A stretch of 64,000 nucleotides of DNA from NCBI RefSeq assembly GCF_029626035.1, contig NZ_JARUBE010000003.1, positions 2,480,001 to 2,544,000 on the forward strand. Direction: 5' to 3'. Position numbers and translations under genes: made by a program. The notes beneath the pieces were generated by a model. It did not search any database. It was not told the origin of the DNA and saw only the letters and a program-made list of their open reading frames with translations. Shown one piece after another: positions 8,449 to 21,187 of the stretch (its first letter is position 1; each line of letters opens with the position of its first letter). Origin of the DNA: Micromonospora sp. WMMD980. GTDB lineage: Bacteria; Actinomycetota; Actinomycetes; Mycobacteriales; Micromonosporaceae.

Positions 8449-11400
8449 TTCGCGTCCTCCCGTCCGGCGTCGGTGATGTGCAGGCGCAGCTCGCTGAGGT
8501 AGCGGCGGCCGGCGCCGTCGGGCACCCAGGCCTGCTCCGGTGCGGGCAGCATCTCGCTGACCGTCAGCGGGACGGCGTCGCCGCCGTCGACGCGCGCGGC
8601 GCGCACCAGCGCGCAGAGCATGCCGGCGAACCCGGGCGCGGCCAGGTCCACGAAGCACGGCTTGGTCTCGGTGCCCAGCTTGACGTAGACCTGCTCGGGT
8701 AGGCCGAGCCGGCGACGCCAGGCCCGCACGGCCAGGAACCGCTGTCGCTCGCCGGTGACGGTGGCCAGGCCGCTCTCGCCGACCGTGGTGCGCCAGGTCT
8801 GCCGGGCCACCACCAGCCGGTCCACCGTGATCCGGGGCGTGTACGGCGCGGCGGCGACCAGCTTGAAGCCGTCCACCGCGTGCGCGCTGAACGCCTCGGC
8901 GAAGACCTCGGCGAGCGGCCAGCGCTGCCCGTCCGAGGCGGTGGCGACCAGCTCGCCGCCGACCTCGTCGACGGTGAGGTCCACCGTGGGCAGCACCCGG
9001 TCCGGGTCGGCGCCCGGCGCGTCGAGGAAGGCGAGCTGCCGATCGGTCGGGCCGGTCAGCGACTCGGCGGTGCGACTGGTCCGGCGCGGCCAGTCGGCCG
9101 GGAAGAGCAGCCGCACCCGCCGCTGCCCCAGGTCGGCGGCGAGCGCGTCGCGCAGTCGTTCCACCTCCGGGTGCGACGGCGTGAAGACCGCGCAGTCGAA
9201 CGACGACCAGGCGGCGTGCAGCTCGCCGAGCACCACGGTGTAGTCCCCGCGCCGCAACGCCGCGTCGTCGGTGGCGCAGATCTGCAGGTCGGGGCTGTGC
9301 ATGACGGCGTTGGACCAGGTCGGCCGGCTGCCAGGGAAGGCCGCGTCGATCCGCTCGGCCAGGTCGGCCGCGCGCAGCTCGACACCGGTCGCGCCGGCGG
9401 GCAGCGTGTCCAGGCCGAACAGCCCGGCCCAGCGGGCCGCGAAATCGGCGGCGACCGCGTCGACCGGCCGCTCGCCGTCGCCCCAGAACAGGCCCTGGGC
9501 CAGGAACCACAGGTCGGCCAGCGCCACCGGAGCGCCGGACTCGGCGCGCAGCTCCTGGTGGAGGCCGCGCAGCACGTCCAGGTAGGCGTCGGCGAGCGCG
9601 TTGGCCAGCCAGCGGGCGGCGCGCAGCAGCATGTCCAGCGGTGCGGCCAGCTCGGCCAGCAGCGGGGCGCCGAAGACCACGTCCAGGTCGCGGGCGGTGT
9701 CCTCGTAGCAGATCGTGCGGCCGGCGTACATCTGGCCGGCGCGGCGCACCGCGGGCACGCCGGTCAGCTCGGTGAACGTGGCGTCGAGGGTGTCCAGCGC
9801 GGCGCGCAGCGACACCGGGTCGCCGGCCGCCCGGGCCACCTGGTCGCGGGCGGCGCACAGCCGGTCGAGGCCGGCCCGGGCGGCGGCGCGGGCCGGCTCG
9901 TCGCCGATCGCGGCGATCCGCTCGGCCAGCACCCGCTCGGCGTCCGGGCTCACCGGCAGCGCCGCGTCCCAGGTCACCAGTTCCCGTTCCACCAGCCGGT
10001 CGAGCAGCGCGTAGCCGTCCGCCGGCCGACGCAGCCCGATCGCCGGGTCGGCGACCAGATCGGCGGCGGCGCGTCGCCCGTCGGCGGCGTGCAGCAGCGC
10101 GGCCTCGACCGGGGTCAGCGTCAGCGGCGGCCGGCCGGGCCGCAGCACGGCCCGGTCCCGGATCGCCAGGTGGGGCCGGAGCCTCGGCGGCCACCAGCGG
10201 CGGACCGCCAGGTCCGCGCCGATCCGGTCGGCGTACGCGGTCAGCGCCCAGGACTCGAACCACACCCAGCGCCGCCGGGTCAGTTGGTCGCCAGGGTTGA
10301 CCCGGGCAACCTCCGGCACCTCGGGGTCGACGGCGACCCAGCAGCTCGGGCCGAAGAAGCCGACCGTCTCGTTCTTGCCGCAGTAGCGCTGCCAGTACTT
10401 GAGCAGCGCCCGCTCCCGGTCCCGCCGGCGCACGTTGCGGGGCGCGTCGGCGCCGCCGCGCGCCAGCCCGTCCAGCGCGGCCAGGGCGCCCCGGTTCTGC
10501 CAGGTGACCGCCTCGCGCAGCAGCGGGTCGCCGGCCAGTGCGCCGAGCCGCTCGGCACCGGCGCGGACCGCCTCGTCGAACTCCTTGTCGAAGCGGTCCT
10601 CCCCGGCGCCGGTGTCGATCAGCTCGTCGGCGGCGGCGGCCGCGCGCGGGGCGGTCAGCAGCGCCAGCCCGTCGGCGGGGAAGCCGGTGGTCCGCAGCAT
10701 CGCGTCGCGCCACACCGACCAGCCGGTGTCGCCGAGCGGCACCCGGTGCGCACCGCCGGCGGTCCCGCGGCCGGAGGCGCGCACCGGGGCCGGACCCGCG
10801 CCCGGTGTCGCGGCGCGGGTGGTCGGGGTGCCGGGCGCGACGCCCGGCGGCAGACCGGTGCCCGGCGCGGCGGCCAGGTCGGTCTGGATCAGGGCGGCCA
10901 GCTCGGGAAGCCGGTCGTGCAGGAAGAAGTGCCCGCCGGGCAGCTCGTGCAGGGTGAACCCGGCGGCGGTGTGCGCCGCCCAGGCCGCGTTCTGCTCGCG
11001 GGTGACCGCCCGGTCGTGGTCGCCGGCGAACGCGACGATCGGCACCGGCAGCGGCTCGCCGGGGACGTAGCGGTAGTCGTCCACCCGGCCGAAGTCGGCC
11101 CGCAGCAGCGGCAGCAGCAGCTCCACCAGCTCCGGGTGCTCCAGCAGCTCGGCGGGGAGGCCGCCGCCGTCGCCGAGGCGGCGCAGCAGCTCCGCGTCGT
11201 CGGCCCGGGACAACCCGTCGAAGAGCCCCGGCGCGGCGACGTGCGGGGCGCGGGCGCCACCGACGTAGAGCCGCGCCGGCAGCGGCCGGCCGGTGCGGCG
11301 CAGCTCCCGCACCACCTCGAAGCCGAGGCGGCCGCCCATCGAGTGGCCGTAGATCGCATACCGGCGGTCGGCCCGGGAGGCGATGGCGTCGGCCACCTCG

Positions 11401-11587
11401 GCGACGGAGAAGCGGGGGTCCTCGGTGATCCGGTTCTCCCGGCCCGGCAACTGCACCGGCAACACCTCGACGCCCGAATCGAACGCGGGCGGCCAGCGCC
11501 GGAACGCGCTCGCGCCGGCGCCGGCGTACGGCAGGCAGAACAAGCGCACCGGCGCCTCGGGGCGGCTTCCGGTGGAGACGAACCAGT

Positions 11588-11591
<4 letters not shown>
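8445..11591 (-). CDS. Thioesterase fused to LanB-type dehydratase domain
   Basis: The protein is 1048 aa. Residues 1-235 form a type II thioesterase-like alpha/beta hydrolase: an FCLPYAGAG start, nucleophile Ser84 in GHSMGG, an FAGDHD aspartate region and His in PGGHFF. A Pro/Ala/Gly-rich linker (about 240-290) joins it to a LanB glutamylation-type domain (about 290-1048) with GDTGWSVWRD, YCGKNETVGFFGP, GRTICYEDTARD and a SELRLHITD end. The downstream paralogue lacks the thioesterase. The start is a GTG in a GTGA overlap with the A-PCP-KS gene. Free type II thioesterases edit mis-primed carrier domains; covalent joining to a tRNA-dependent modifying domain suggests both act on the same carrier-bound intermediate. 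I know of no characterised protein with this fusion. Confidence 0.88.
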
Positions 11592-15079
<3,488 letters not shown>

Positions 15080-15222
15080 TGACGACAGGCACGCAGCAAT
15101 CGACGAATGTGACCATTGATCCCCCCCAGGACTTCACATTGGAAGCAGAATAAAGCTCAATCCCTTGATCGGAAGAGCATCGATGCGGGTTGAGCCGAAG
15201 GTGGGAGGGCACGTGGTACCCG

Positions 15223-15240
15223 GGACGGAGGAATCCGTCC
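15223..15240. promoter_or_regulatory. Inverted repeat, possible operator of the NRPS-PKS operon
   Basis: Seven-base arms GGACGGA/TCCGTCC are separated by GGAA, about 145 bp upstream of the first biosynthetic gene. The position suits an operator or a leader hairpin. No regulator gene is visible in the window. Confidence 0.4.
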
Positions 15241-15317
15241 GATCATCCCTCTAGCGCGTAGACGATTTTCGGCGTAGGTGGCTACTGGCGAGTTATTTTA
15301 CGGTGAAAATACTTCCG

Positions 15318-15344
15318 GGCCGTCAAATTTTCGCCCTGACGGCC
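15318..15344 (-). terminator. Probable transcription terminator after the DUF2267 gene
   Basis: A perfect 8-bp inverted repeat (GGCCGTCA/TGACGGCC) with an 11-nt loop begins 38 nt after the DUF2267 stop. Reading on the minus strand it is followed within about ten bases by TATTTT. It separates that gene from the biosynthetic operon. Confidence 0.55.
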
Positions 15345-15382
15345 CCTGCCCGGCAGCTCGACCCGGGTCGCGGGGAGCCTGC

Positions 15383-15778
15383 TCAGACATCGTACGGCGG
15401 GCGCGGAACGGGGTCCACCATCGCGTCGAAACCTCGCGGCAACTGCGCCACCAGGTCCTCGAACTCGCCGACGGTCACCGTCTCACGCAACGTCGCGAGC
15501 ACCGCCCGCGCGCCCACCTCGGCGACCGCCGGATCCACCGCGGCGCGCTCGGCCACCCGGTAGAGGAAGTCCACCGCGCCCCCGGTCGCACCCGCCCGCC
15601 CGGGCGTCGACAGATAGCCCCCCACGTCGTCCGGCAACTGGGCGGCCAGGTCGGCCGACTCGTCGGCGGTGACCCGCTCGGCGAGGGTCTGCAGCACCGC
15701 CCGGGAGATCGTCGCGGCGTCGTCCGTGGGCAGCTCGGCGCGACGTGCCACCGCGTCGACGAACAGGGGAAACCGCAT
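15383..15778 (-). CDS. DUF2267 family protein
   Basis: The 131 aa protein has the DUF2267 pattern: an FVDAV start, two repeats of a helical segment around TLAERVT and TLRETVT, and alternating LAAQLP and LVAQLP motifs. Family members are small soluble helical proteins of unknown function, common in actinobacteria and often near stress genes. The ATG at 15778 was chosen because GGGGAGGGACG lies just upstream. It is monocistronic, with a terminator-like hairpin downstream. No function is assigned. Confidence 0.85.
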   Translation of the reverse strand: MRFPLFVDAVARRAELPTDDAATISRAVLQTLAERVTADESADLAAQLPDDVGGYLSTPGRAGATGGAVDFLYRVAERAAVDPAVAEVGARAVLATLRETVTVGEFEDLVAQLPRGFDAMVDPVPRPPYDV

Positions 15779-15887
15779 CCCGTCCCTCCCCTCGCCGCCG
15801 CCCCGGCAACCTCGTGCCGCCGGCCGCCCCCCGCGTCTACCCACCCCCACCCCCACCAAACGACCACCCCACCCGCCCGCCACCTGC

Positions 15888-15956
15888 CGATCTTGCACTT
15901 TCCGCCCCGACGAAAGGTGCATATGTGATGTCTCGGGGGCCCAGACTGCAAGATCG
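15888..15956. repeat. Structured intergenic palindrome (REP/MITE-like)
   Basis: Outer arms CGATCTTGCA and TGCAAGATCG are perfect inverted repeats 49 nt apart. Inside the left half CACTTTC and GAAAGGTG form a second imperfect stem. It sits between the divergently placed starts and ends of two minus-strand genes and encodes nothing visible. The nested structure suggests a dispersed intergenic element or a structured RNA; only one copy occurs in this window. Confidence 0.55.
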
Positions 15957-15997
15957 ACGCCGAGTGGGCGGGGTGGCACGGACAGGGCGGGAGGGGG

Positions 15998-16591
15998 TCA
16001 GCCGCCGAGGGGGGCGCCGCGCCACTGCCAGGTGTGGCGGTGGGGGCGGGCTGGCAGGTCGGCGCGGCCGACGCACCAGCGCAGGGCGATCCACGGGTCC
16101 ACGTCGGCCAGACCCGGCGCCACGTCGGGGAAGAGTCGCGCCACCACCCGTTCGCACACCGGTCGGGACGGGTCCACCGCCGTGCCGAGGCCGACGGCGA
16201 TGTCCTCGCCGTGCAGCAGCACCTCGGCCACCCCCATAGCGGCGAACCCGGCCGGGTCGGCCTGGCCGGACGGGTGGAACGCCCGCACCCCGGCCGGCGT
16301 GCCCCGCACCGCCAGGGCGAGCAGCTTGGCCGCGCAGGTCACGCACTCGACCGTCTCGGCCGGCGAGGCGTCCGGCTCCAGCACGACGGCGAGGCGGACG
16401 AAGCGGTCGGCCGGCCGGGACACCACCTGCGCCGCGTACGACAGCAGCGTGTCGGCCAGGTGCTCGGCGGTCCGCCGGCAGTCCCACTCCAGCCCGCCGG
16501 CGCGGCGCGACCAGTCCGCCCCGGTCACCGGCCCGAGTGCCGTCGCCACGCAGGCGGCCGCCCGGTCCAGGTCGTCGGCGGTGACCGTCAT
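15998..16591 (-). CDS. Maleylpyruvate isomerase N-terminal (MDMPI/DinB-like) domain protein
   Basis: The 197 aa protein begins MTVTADDLDRAA and carries the helical-bundle pattern of the mycothiol-dependent maleylpyruvate isomerase N-terminal family. It includes a CRRTAEHLADTLLSYA segment and VAEVLLHGEDIA, whose histidines match the metal-binding positions of the DinB fold. Members are thiol-dependent enzymes or uncharacterised metal-binding proteins. The ATG at 16591 is preceded by GGGGGAGGG. It is divergent from the molybdopterin oxidoreductase gene, with about 100 bp between them. The exact substrate is unknown. Confidence 0.75.
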   Translation of the reverse strand: MTVTADDLDRAAACVATALGPVTGADWSRRAGGLEWDCRRTAEHLADTLLSYAAQVVSRPADRFVRLAVVLEPDASPAETVECVTCAAKLLALAVRGTPAGVRAFHPSGQADPAGFAAMGVAEVLLHGEDIAVGLGTAVDPSRPVCERVVARLFPDVAPGLADVDPWIALRWCVGRADLPARPHRHTWQWRGAPLGG

Positions 16592-16675
16592 CGTGCCCTC
16601 CCCCGGGTCGACTCCCGCCCCATCCTGCCCGAGCCGCAGGCGTCCCGCCGCCCCCGACGAGTCGGACCGGGTGGG

Positions 16676-16681
16676 TAGCAT
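16676..16681 (+). promoter_or_regulatory. -10 box for a leaderless transcript (molybdopterin oxidoreductase)
   Basis: TAGCAT lies 7 nt before the ATG at 16689 and no Shine-Dalgarno is present, which supports this start and a leaderless mRNA. Confidence 0.6.
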
Positions 16682-16688
16682 CCGCGCC

Positions 16689-18857
16689 ATGGCTCCCGTC
16701 ACGCATCCCGGCGCCTGCCCCCTCGACTGCCCCGACACCTGCGTCTGGCAGCTCACCGTCGACGACGGCCGGGCCGTCGCGCTGCGCGGCGACCGCGACC
16801 ACCCGTTCACCCGGGGCGCGCTCTGCGGCAAGGTGAACCGCTACCTCGACGCGGTCAACGGCCCGGACCGGCTCACCACGCCCTGGATCCGCACCGGCCC
16901 GAAGGGCGCCGGGCGGGTGGCGTACCGGCCGGCGAGCTGGGCGGAGGCGCTGGACCGGGTGGCCGCCGGGCTGCGGGCGAGCATCGACCGGGACGGGCCG
17001 GAGTCGGTGCTGCCCTACTACTTCGCCGGCACCATGGGCCTCGTCCAGGGCTGGACCATGGGGCCGCGGCTCTTCGCCCACCTGGGCGCGTCCCGGTTGG
17101 ACACCACGATCTGCACGGCGGCGGCGAACGCGGCGACGCGGTCGATCTACGGCCGGTCGGTGGGCTTCGAGCCGGAGTCGATCGTCGATGCCCGGCTGAT
17201 CGTGCTCTGGGGCTCCAACCCGCTCGTCACCAACCTGCACCAGTGGCCGTTCGTGCAACAGGCCCGCGAACGCGGGGCGTATGTGGTGACGATCGATCCG
17301 CTGCGCACCGACACCGCGACCCGCAGCGACGAGCACGTCGCGCCGCTGCCGGGCACCGACGCGGCGCTCGCGCTCGGGCTGATGCGGCACGTCCGCGACG
17401 CCGGGGCCGCCGACGAGCCGTGGTTGGCCGCGCACACCGTCGGCTGGGCCGAGTTGGCCGCCCGGCTCGACGAGTGGCCGGTGGCGCGGGCCGCCGCCGA
17501 GTGCGGCCTGCCGGCCGAGGTGGTGCGCCGGCTCGGCGACCGGATCGCCACCACCCGGCCGACCGCGATCCGCGTCGGGCTCGGCCTGCAACGGCACGCC
17601 GGGGCCGGGCAGGCGATCCGGGCGATCTGCGCGCTGCCGCTGGTCACCGGCGACTTCCGGTATCCCGGCGGCGGCGCGCTGGTGACCACCAGCGGGCACC
17701 ACCCGGTCGACAACGGGCCGGTGATCCGGCCGGCCGGCATGCCGGCGCCACCGGCCCGGTCGGTGAACATGAGCCGGCTCGCCGCCGTGCTCACCGGGGA
17801 GGCCGACCCGCCGGTGACCTCGCTCGTGGTGTTCAACGCCAATCCCGCCGCCACCGCGCCCGACCAGACCCGGCTGCTCGCCGGCCTGCGGCGCCCCGAC
17901 CTGTGCACCGTGGTGCTGGAACAGCGCTGGACCGACACCTGCGACCACGCCGACGTGGTGCTGCCGGCCACCATGCAGCCCGAGCACCTCGACCTGCAGA
18001 CCTCCTACGGGCACCACTACACGACACTGAACCTGCCGGTCACCCGCGCGCCCGGCGAGGCGCTGCCGAACACCGAGATCTTCCGCCGGATCGCCGCCGC
18101 GCTCGGCGTCGACCACCCGGCGTTCCAGGACAGCGACGAGGACCTGGCCCGCCAGTTGCTGGCCGGCACGCCGGTCACCTTCGACGAGCTGCGCGAGCGC
18201 ACGTACGCCCGGCTCACCGGCGTGCCGGTCGGCTCGGCGCCGTTCGCCGACGGCGGCTTCCCCACCCCCGACGGGCGGGCCCGGCTGCACGACCCGGCGC
18301 TGGCCCGTCTCGGGGTGGACCCGCTGCCCGGCTACACGCCGCCGGTGGAGGCGGTCGACGCCGACCTGACCCGCCGATTCCCGCTGCAACTGCTCGTCCC
18401 GGCCGGCCGCTACCTGATGAACTCCACGTTCGCGTCGCTGCCCTGGCACGCCCGCCGGGCCGGGCCGCCCCGGGTGCACCTGCACCCGACCGACGCGGCG
18501 GCGCGCGGGCTGGCCGACGGCGACGCGGTGCGGGTGCGCAACGACCGGGGCGCGTTCCTCGCCGCGGTCGCGGTGGACGAGGCGACCCGGCCGGGGCTGG
18601 TGTTCACCTACAAGGCGTACTGGGCCCGGTTGAGCCCGGGCCGGTCCACGGTGAACGCGGTGACCGCGGTCCGCGACGCCGACCTGGGCGGGGCACCGAC
18701 GTTCCACGACTGCCGGGTCGAGGTCGAGCCGGTGCCGGCCGAGTTGCTGACCACCGATCCCCCCGCCGACCCGCCGGCGACGCGGTACCCGGCCGGTCCG
18801 GCCACCGGACACTCCGCCGCGACGGCCGCGGACGCGCACGCCGCCGCGTCGCACTGA
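16689..18857 (+). CDS. Molybdopterin-dependent oxidoreductase
   Basis: The 722 aa protein belongs to the prokaryotic molybdopterin oxidoreductase (DMSO reductase) superfamily. An N-terminal [4Fe-4S] motif is formed by Cys10, Cys14, Cys18 and Cys46 (CPLDCPDTC and GALCGK). Cys142 in the TTICTAAAN segment is the likely molybdenum ligand. GSNPLVTN binds the dinucleotide cofactor, and the C-terminal molydopterin-binding domain (about 570-690) includes LMNSTFA and GDAVRVRNDRGAF. There is no twin-arginine signal, so it is probably cytoplasmic. No electron-transfer partner is adjacent, so the substrate is unknown. It ends in a low-complexity Ala/Pro tail. Confidence 0.9.
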   Translation: MAPVTHPGACPLDCPDTCVWQLTVDDGRAVALRGDRDHPFTRGALCGKVNRYLDAVNGPDRLTTPWIRTGPKGAGRVAYRPASWAEALDRVAAGLRASIDRDGPESVLPYYFAGTMGLVQGWTMGPRLFAHLGASRLDTTICTAAANAATRSIYGRSVGFEPESIVDARLIVLWGSNPLVTNLHQWPFVQQARERGAYVVTIDPLRTDTATRSDEHVAPLPGTDAALALGLMRHVRDAGAADEPWLAAHTVGWAELAARLDEWPVARAAAECGLPAEVVRRLGDRIATTRPTAIRVGLGLQRHAGAGQAIRAICALPLVTGDFRYPGGGALVTTSGHHPVDNGPVIRPAGMPAPPARSVNMSRLAAVLTGEADPPVTSLVVFNANPAATAPDQTRLLAGLRRPDLCTVVLEQRWTDTCDHADVVLPATMQPEHLDLQTSYGHHYTTLNLPVTRAPGEALPNTEIFRRIAAALGVDHPAFQDSDEDLARQLLAGTPVTFDELRERTYARLTGVPVGSAPFADGGFPTPDGRARLHDPALARLGVDPLPGYTPPVEAVDADLTRRFPLQLLVPAGRYLMNSTFASLPWHARRAGPPRVHLHPTDAAARGLADGDAVRVRNDRGAFLAAVAVDEATRPGLVFTYKAYWARLSPGRSTVNAVTAVRDADLGGAPTFHDCRVEVEPVPAELLTTDPPADPPATRYPAGPATGHSAATAADAHAAASH

Positions 18858-18865
18858 GCCGGGCC

Positions 18866-18908
18866 GGTCCCGGACGCGCACACCGCCGCGCCGGCCGGAT
18901 CCGGGACC
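18866..18908 (+). terminator. Stem-loop after the molybdopterin oxidoreductase gene
   Basis: A perfect 9-bp inverted repeat (GGTCCCGGA/TCCGGGACC) encloses a GC-rich loop of 25 nt and starts 9 nt after the stop codon. There is no U-run, as is common for actinobacterial terminators. Confidence 0.4.
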
Positions 18909-19032
18909 AACGACCCGGGCGGCCGGTGCGTGCCCCCCTGCTCTCCGCGGTCTCCGCCGCCTAGCGTCGGAGACGGTAGCTCCCGGTCGCGGCGCGCGCC
19001 GAGCCGGAGGCGTCGGAAACGAGGAGGACGCC

Positions 19033-19737
19033 ATGCGTACGTGGCAGGTGCGGGACGTGATGACCACCGACGTGACGTCGGTGCGGGAGGGTACGGCGTA
19101 CCGGGAGATCGTCGACGTGCTGACCGGCCGGCACGTCACGGCGGCGCCGGTGGTGGACGACGCCCGGCGGGTCCTCGGGGTGGTCTCCGAGGCGGACCTG
19201 ATGTACAAGGTGGAGCTGGCCGGGCAGCCGCGTGAGTGGCGGATCCGGCCCGACCGGCACGGCCGGGAGGCGCGGGCGAAGGCCGGCGCGACGCTCGCCG
19301 CCGACCTGATGACCGCGCCCCCGGTCACCGTCGCGCCGGACGCCACGCTCGTCGAGGCGGCCCGGCTGATGGACGCCCGCCGCGTGAAGCGGCTGCCGGT
19401 GGTCGACGACCTGGGCCGGCTGGTCGGCATCGTCACCCGGGGGGACCTGCTCAAGGTGCACCTGCGCCCGGACGCGGACATCCGCCGGGACGTGGTCGAC
19501 GAGGTGCTGCGACGCACGCTCGGCGTGCGCGACGGGGTGGTGGACGTGACCGTGCACGGCGGGGTGGTGACGCTCACCGGCCAACTGGAGCGCTGGTCCA
19601 CGGTGCACCTGGCGCTGCGGATGACCCGGCAGGTCAGCGGCGTGGTCGAGGTGGTCGACGCGCTCGGCTACGCGGTCGACGACGCGCCGATGTCGGCGTT
19701 GCGGCTCGGCGGCGGCATGCCCGCCGGCGTCGGCTGA
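19033..19737 (+). CDS. CBS-pair and BON domain protein
   Basis: The 234 aa protein has two CBS motifs: VRDVMTTDVTSVREGT with APVVDDARRVLGVVSEADL near the N terminus, and ADLMTAPPVTVAPDAT with LPVVDDLGRLVGIVTRGDLL. A BON domain follows (about 155-225, VVTLTGQLERWS). CBS pairs bind adenosyl nucleotides and BON domains bind lipid or surfaces, so this is a likely energy- or stress-sensing regulator, as in mycobacterial dormancy proteins of the same architecture. The start has a strong GAGGAGGA site. It appears monocistronic. Confidence 0.9.
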   Translation: MRTWQVRDVMTTDVTSVREGTAYREIVDVLTGRHVTAAPVVDDARRVLGVVSEADLMYKVELAGQPREWRIRPDRHGREARAKAGATLAADLMTAPPVTVAPDATLVEAARLMDARRVKRLPVVDDLGRLVGIVTRGDLLKVHLRPDADIRRDVVDEVLRRTLGVRDGVVDVTVHGGVVTLTGQLERWSTVHLALRMTRQVSGVVEVVDALGYAVDDAPMSALRLGGGMPAGVG

Positions 19738-19817
19738 GCGGACCGCGCCGACGGCGTCGCCTGAGCGGACCGCGCCGACGGCGTCGGCCTGAGCGGACCG
19801 CGCCGACGGCGTCGGCC
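19735..19817. repeat. Three tandem copies of a 27-28 bp unit
   Basis: TGAGCGGACCGCGCCGACGG plus about 8 more bases is repeated three times in direct tandem at 19735, 19762 and 19790. The first copy begins with the stop codon of the CBS-BON gene; it is one base shorter than the others. Each copy contains TGA, so readthrough in one frame is blocked. It is too short and lacks spacers, so it is not a CRISPR array. Confidence 0.9.
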
Positions 19818-19842
19818 TGGGGGGTGACGCCGCCGGCCGGCC

Positions 19843-21187
19843 TCAGCCCTCGGCCAGCGCGTCCAGCACCAGCGCGGCGGTCCAACTGAACGCCGGCGAG
19901 CCGAGGCCGGCCCCGGTGTCCGGGTGGAAGTACTCGTGACAGCCGGCGCCGTCGACCAGGTCGAGCAGGGATTCGCGCAACCCGGCGGCGAGGTCGACCC
20001 GGCGGTGGGTGCGCAGCCCCTGCCACAGCAGCCAGCCGGTGTTCACCCAGCTCGGTCCGCGCCAGTAGCGCAGCGGCTCGAAGTCCGGCGCGGTGCGGTC
20101 GTGGGTGGGCAGCGGCCGGTCCATCCGGGCGGCCAGGCCGAACCGCGGCGAGCACGCCTCGGCCAGCACGGCCCGCACCTGCGGCTCGGGCAGGTCGGGC
20201 AGGGCCAGCGGCAGTAACCCGAGCACGGTCCGGGGTCCGACGAGCCGGTCGGTGCGCACGTCGCGCGGGCGGAACGTGCCGGCGACCGGATCCCAGAGCC
20301 GGGTCACCAGGGCCTCGGTGATCCGGGCGGCCCGGTCGCGGTGCGGGCACGGGTCCGCGCCGACGACCGTCGCGATCCGGGCCAGCGCGTACTCGGCGAC
20401 GCCCAGCGCGGCGTTGACCAGCGGGCACTCCACCAGGAACGGGTGCCGGCCGAGCAGCCCGTCGTCCCGGTAGCGGCCGGCGCGGTAGCTGTCCACCAGG
20501 GCGACGTAGCGCGCGTAGTCCAGGTCGGTGGGCCGGTGCGCGGCGTCGGCGTGCGCGGTGTCGTGCCGACGGTACGCGCGCATCACCGACTCGTCGGCCG
20601 GCACCGCGGCCAGCGGGGTGTCCCAGGCGGGGCTGTTGTCCAGGCCGGACTCCCACGGGTGCACGATGGCGGCCAGCCCACCCCCGCCGATGTCACGCCG
20701 CCCGGTCAGGTAGCGCTGCTGGGCGACCAGCCGGGGGTAGAGCCGGCGCAGCGCGGCCACCGACGCCTCCGACGGCGCGCGGCGGTGCACCAGCCACGCG
20801 GCCGGCGCGTGCACGGGCGGCTGCACGATGCCGGAGGTGGGCGCCGCCGGGGCCCCCCTCGGCGCGGCCGGAGTCCCAGAACTCGGGGCCGGGGAAGTAC
20901 GAGCCGACGCGCAGCACCGGGTTGAACACGATGTGCGGCACCCGCCCGTCGACCCACTGCGCGGCGAACAACGTGCGCAGCTCGCGCCAGGCCCGGTCCG
21001 GGCGGACGTGCGCCAGCCCGACCACGATGAACGCCGAGTCCCAGCTCCACTGGTGCGGGTAGAGCGTGCGCGACGGCACGGTGTGGTCGTGTTCCCAGTT
21101 GGCGTCCAGGGTGGCCAGCGCGAGCCGGCGCAGCCGGGCGTCCCGTTCGGCGCCGGCCCGGACGCCGGCGGCCAGGCTGCCGGTCAC
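19843..21187 (-). pseudogene. Glucosylglycerate hydrolase-like GH63 protein, frameshifted
   Basis: Two frames together encode about 447 aa, the normal length for the mycobacterial glucosylglycerate hydrolase family. The N-terminal part has PHQWSWDSAF and the C-terminal part has HPWESGLDNSPAWD and YWRGPSWVNTGW, which carry the substrate-binding and acidic catalytic residues of this (alpha/alpha)6 family. The frame changes at a C6 run (20853-20858); removing one base restores a continuous protein across the junction. The GTG start at 21187 overlaps the upstream stop as GTGA. This is either a recent inactivation or a sequencing error. It would cleave glucosylglycerate or a similar glycoside inside the cell. 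Confidence 0.82.

Larger units (their letters stand above)
15080..15382. other. Intergenic region upstream of the NRPS-PKS operon
   Basis: These 303 bases are lower in GC than their surroundings and hold no convincing gene. They must contain the promoter of the minus-strand biosynthetic operon, but I cannot fix a -10/-35 pair with confidence; a TATTCT-like hexamer on the minus strand near 15145-15155 is one candidate. Two inverted repeats lie inside and are listed separately. Confidence 0.6.

Noticed and set aside
15837..19601. Minus-strand open frame of over 1200 codons
   Set aside because: It crosses antisense through the molybdopterin oxidoreductase and CBS-BON genes and contains low-complexity Arg/Pro/Gly sequence; the plus-strand genes have clear domains.
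19735..19817. CRISPR array
   Set aside because: The units are directly adjacent without unique spacers and only three copies exist.
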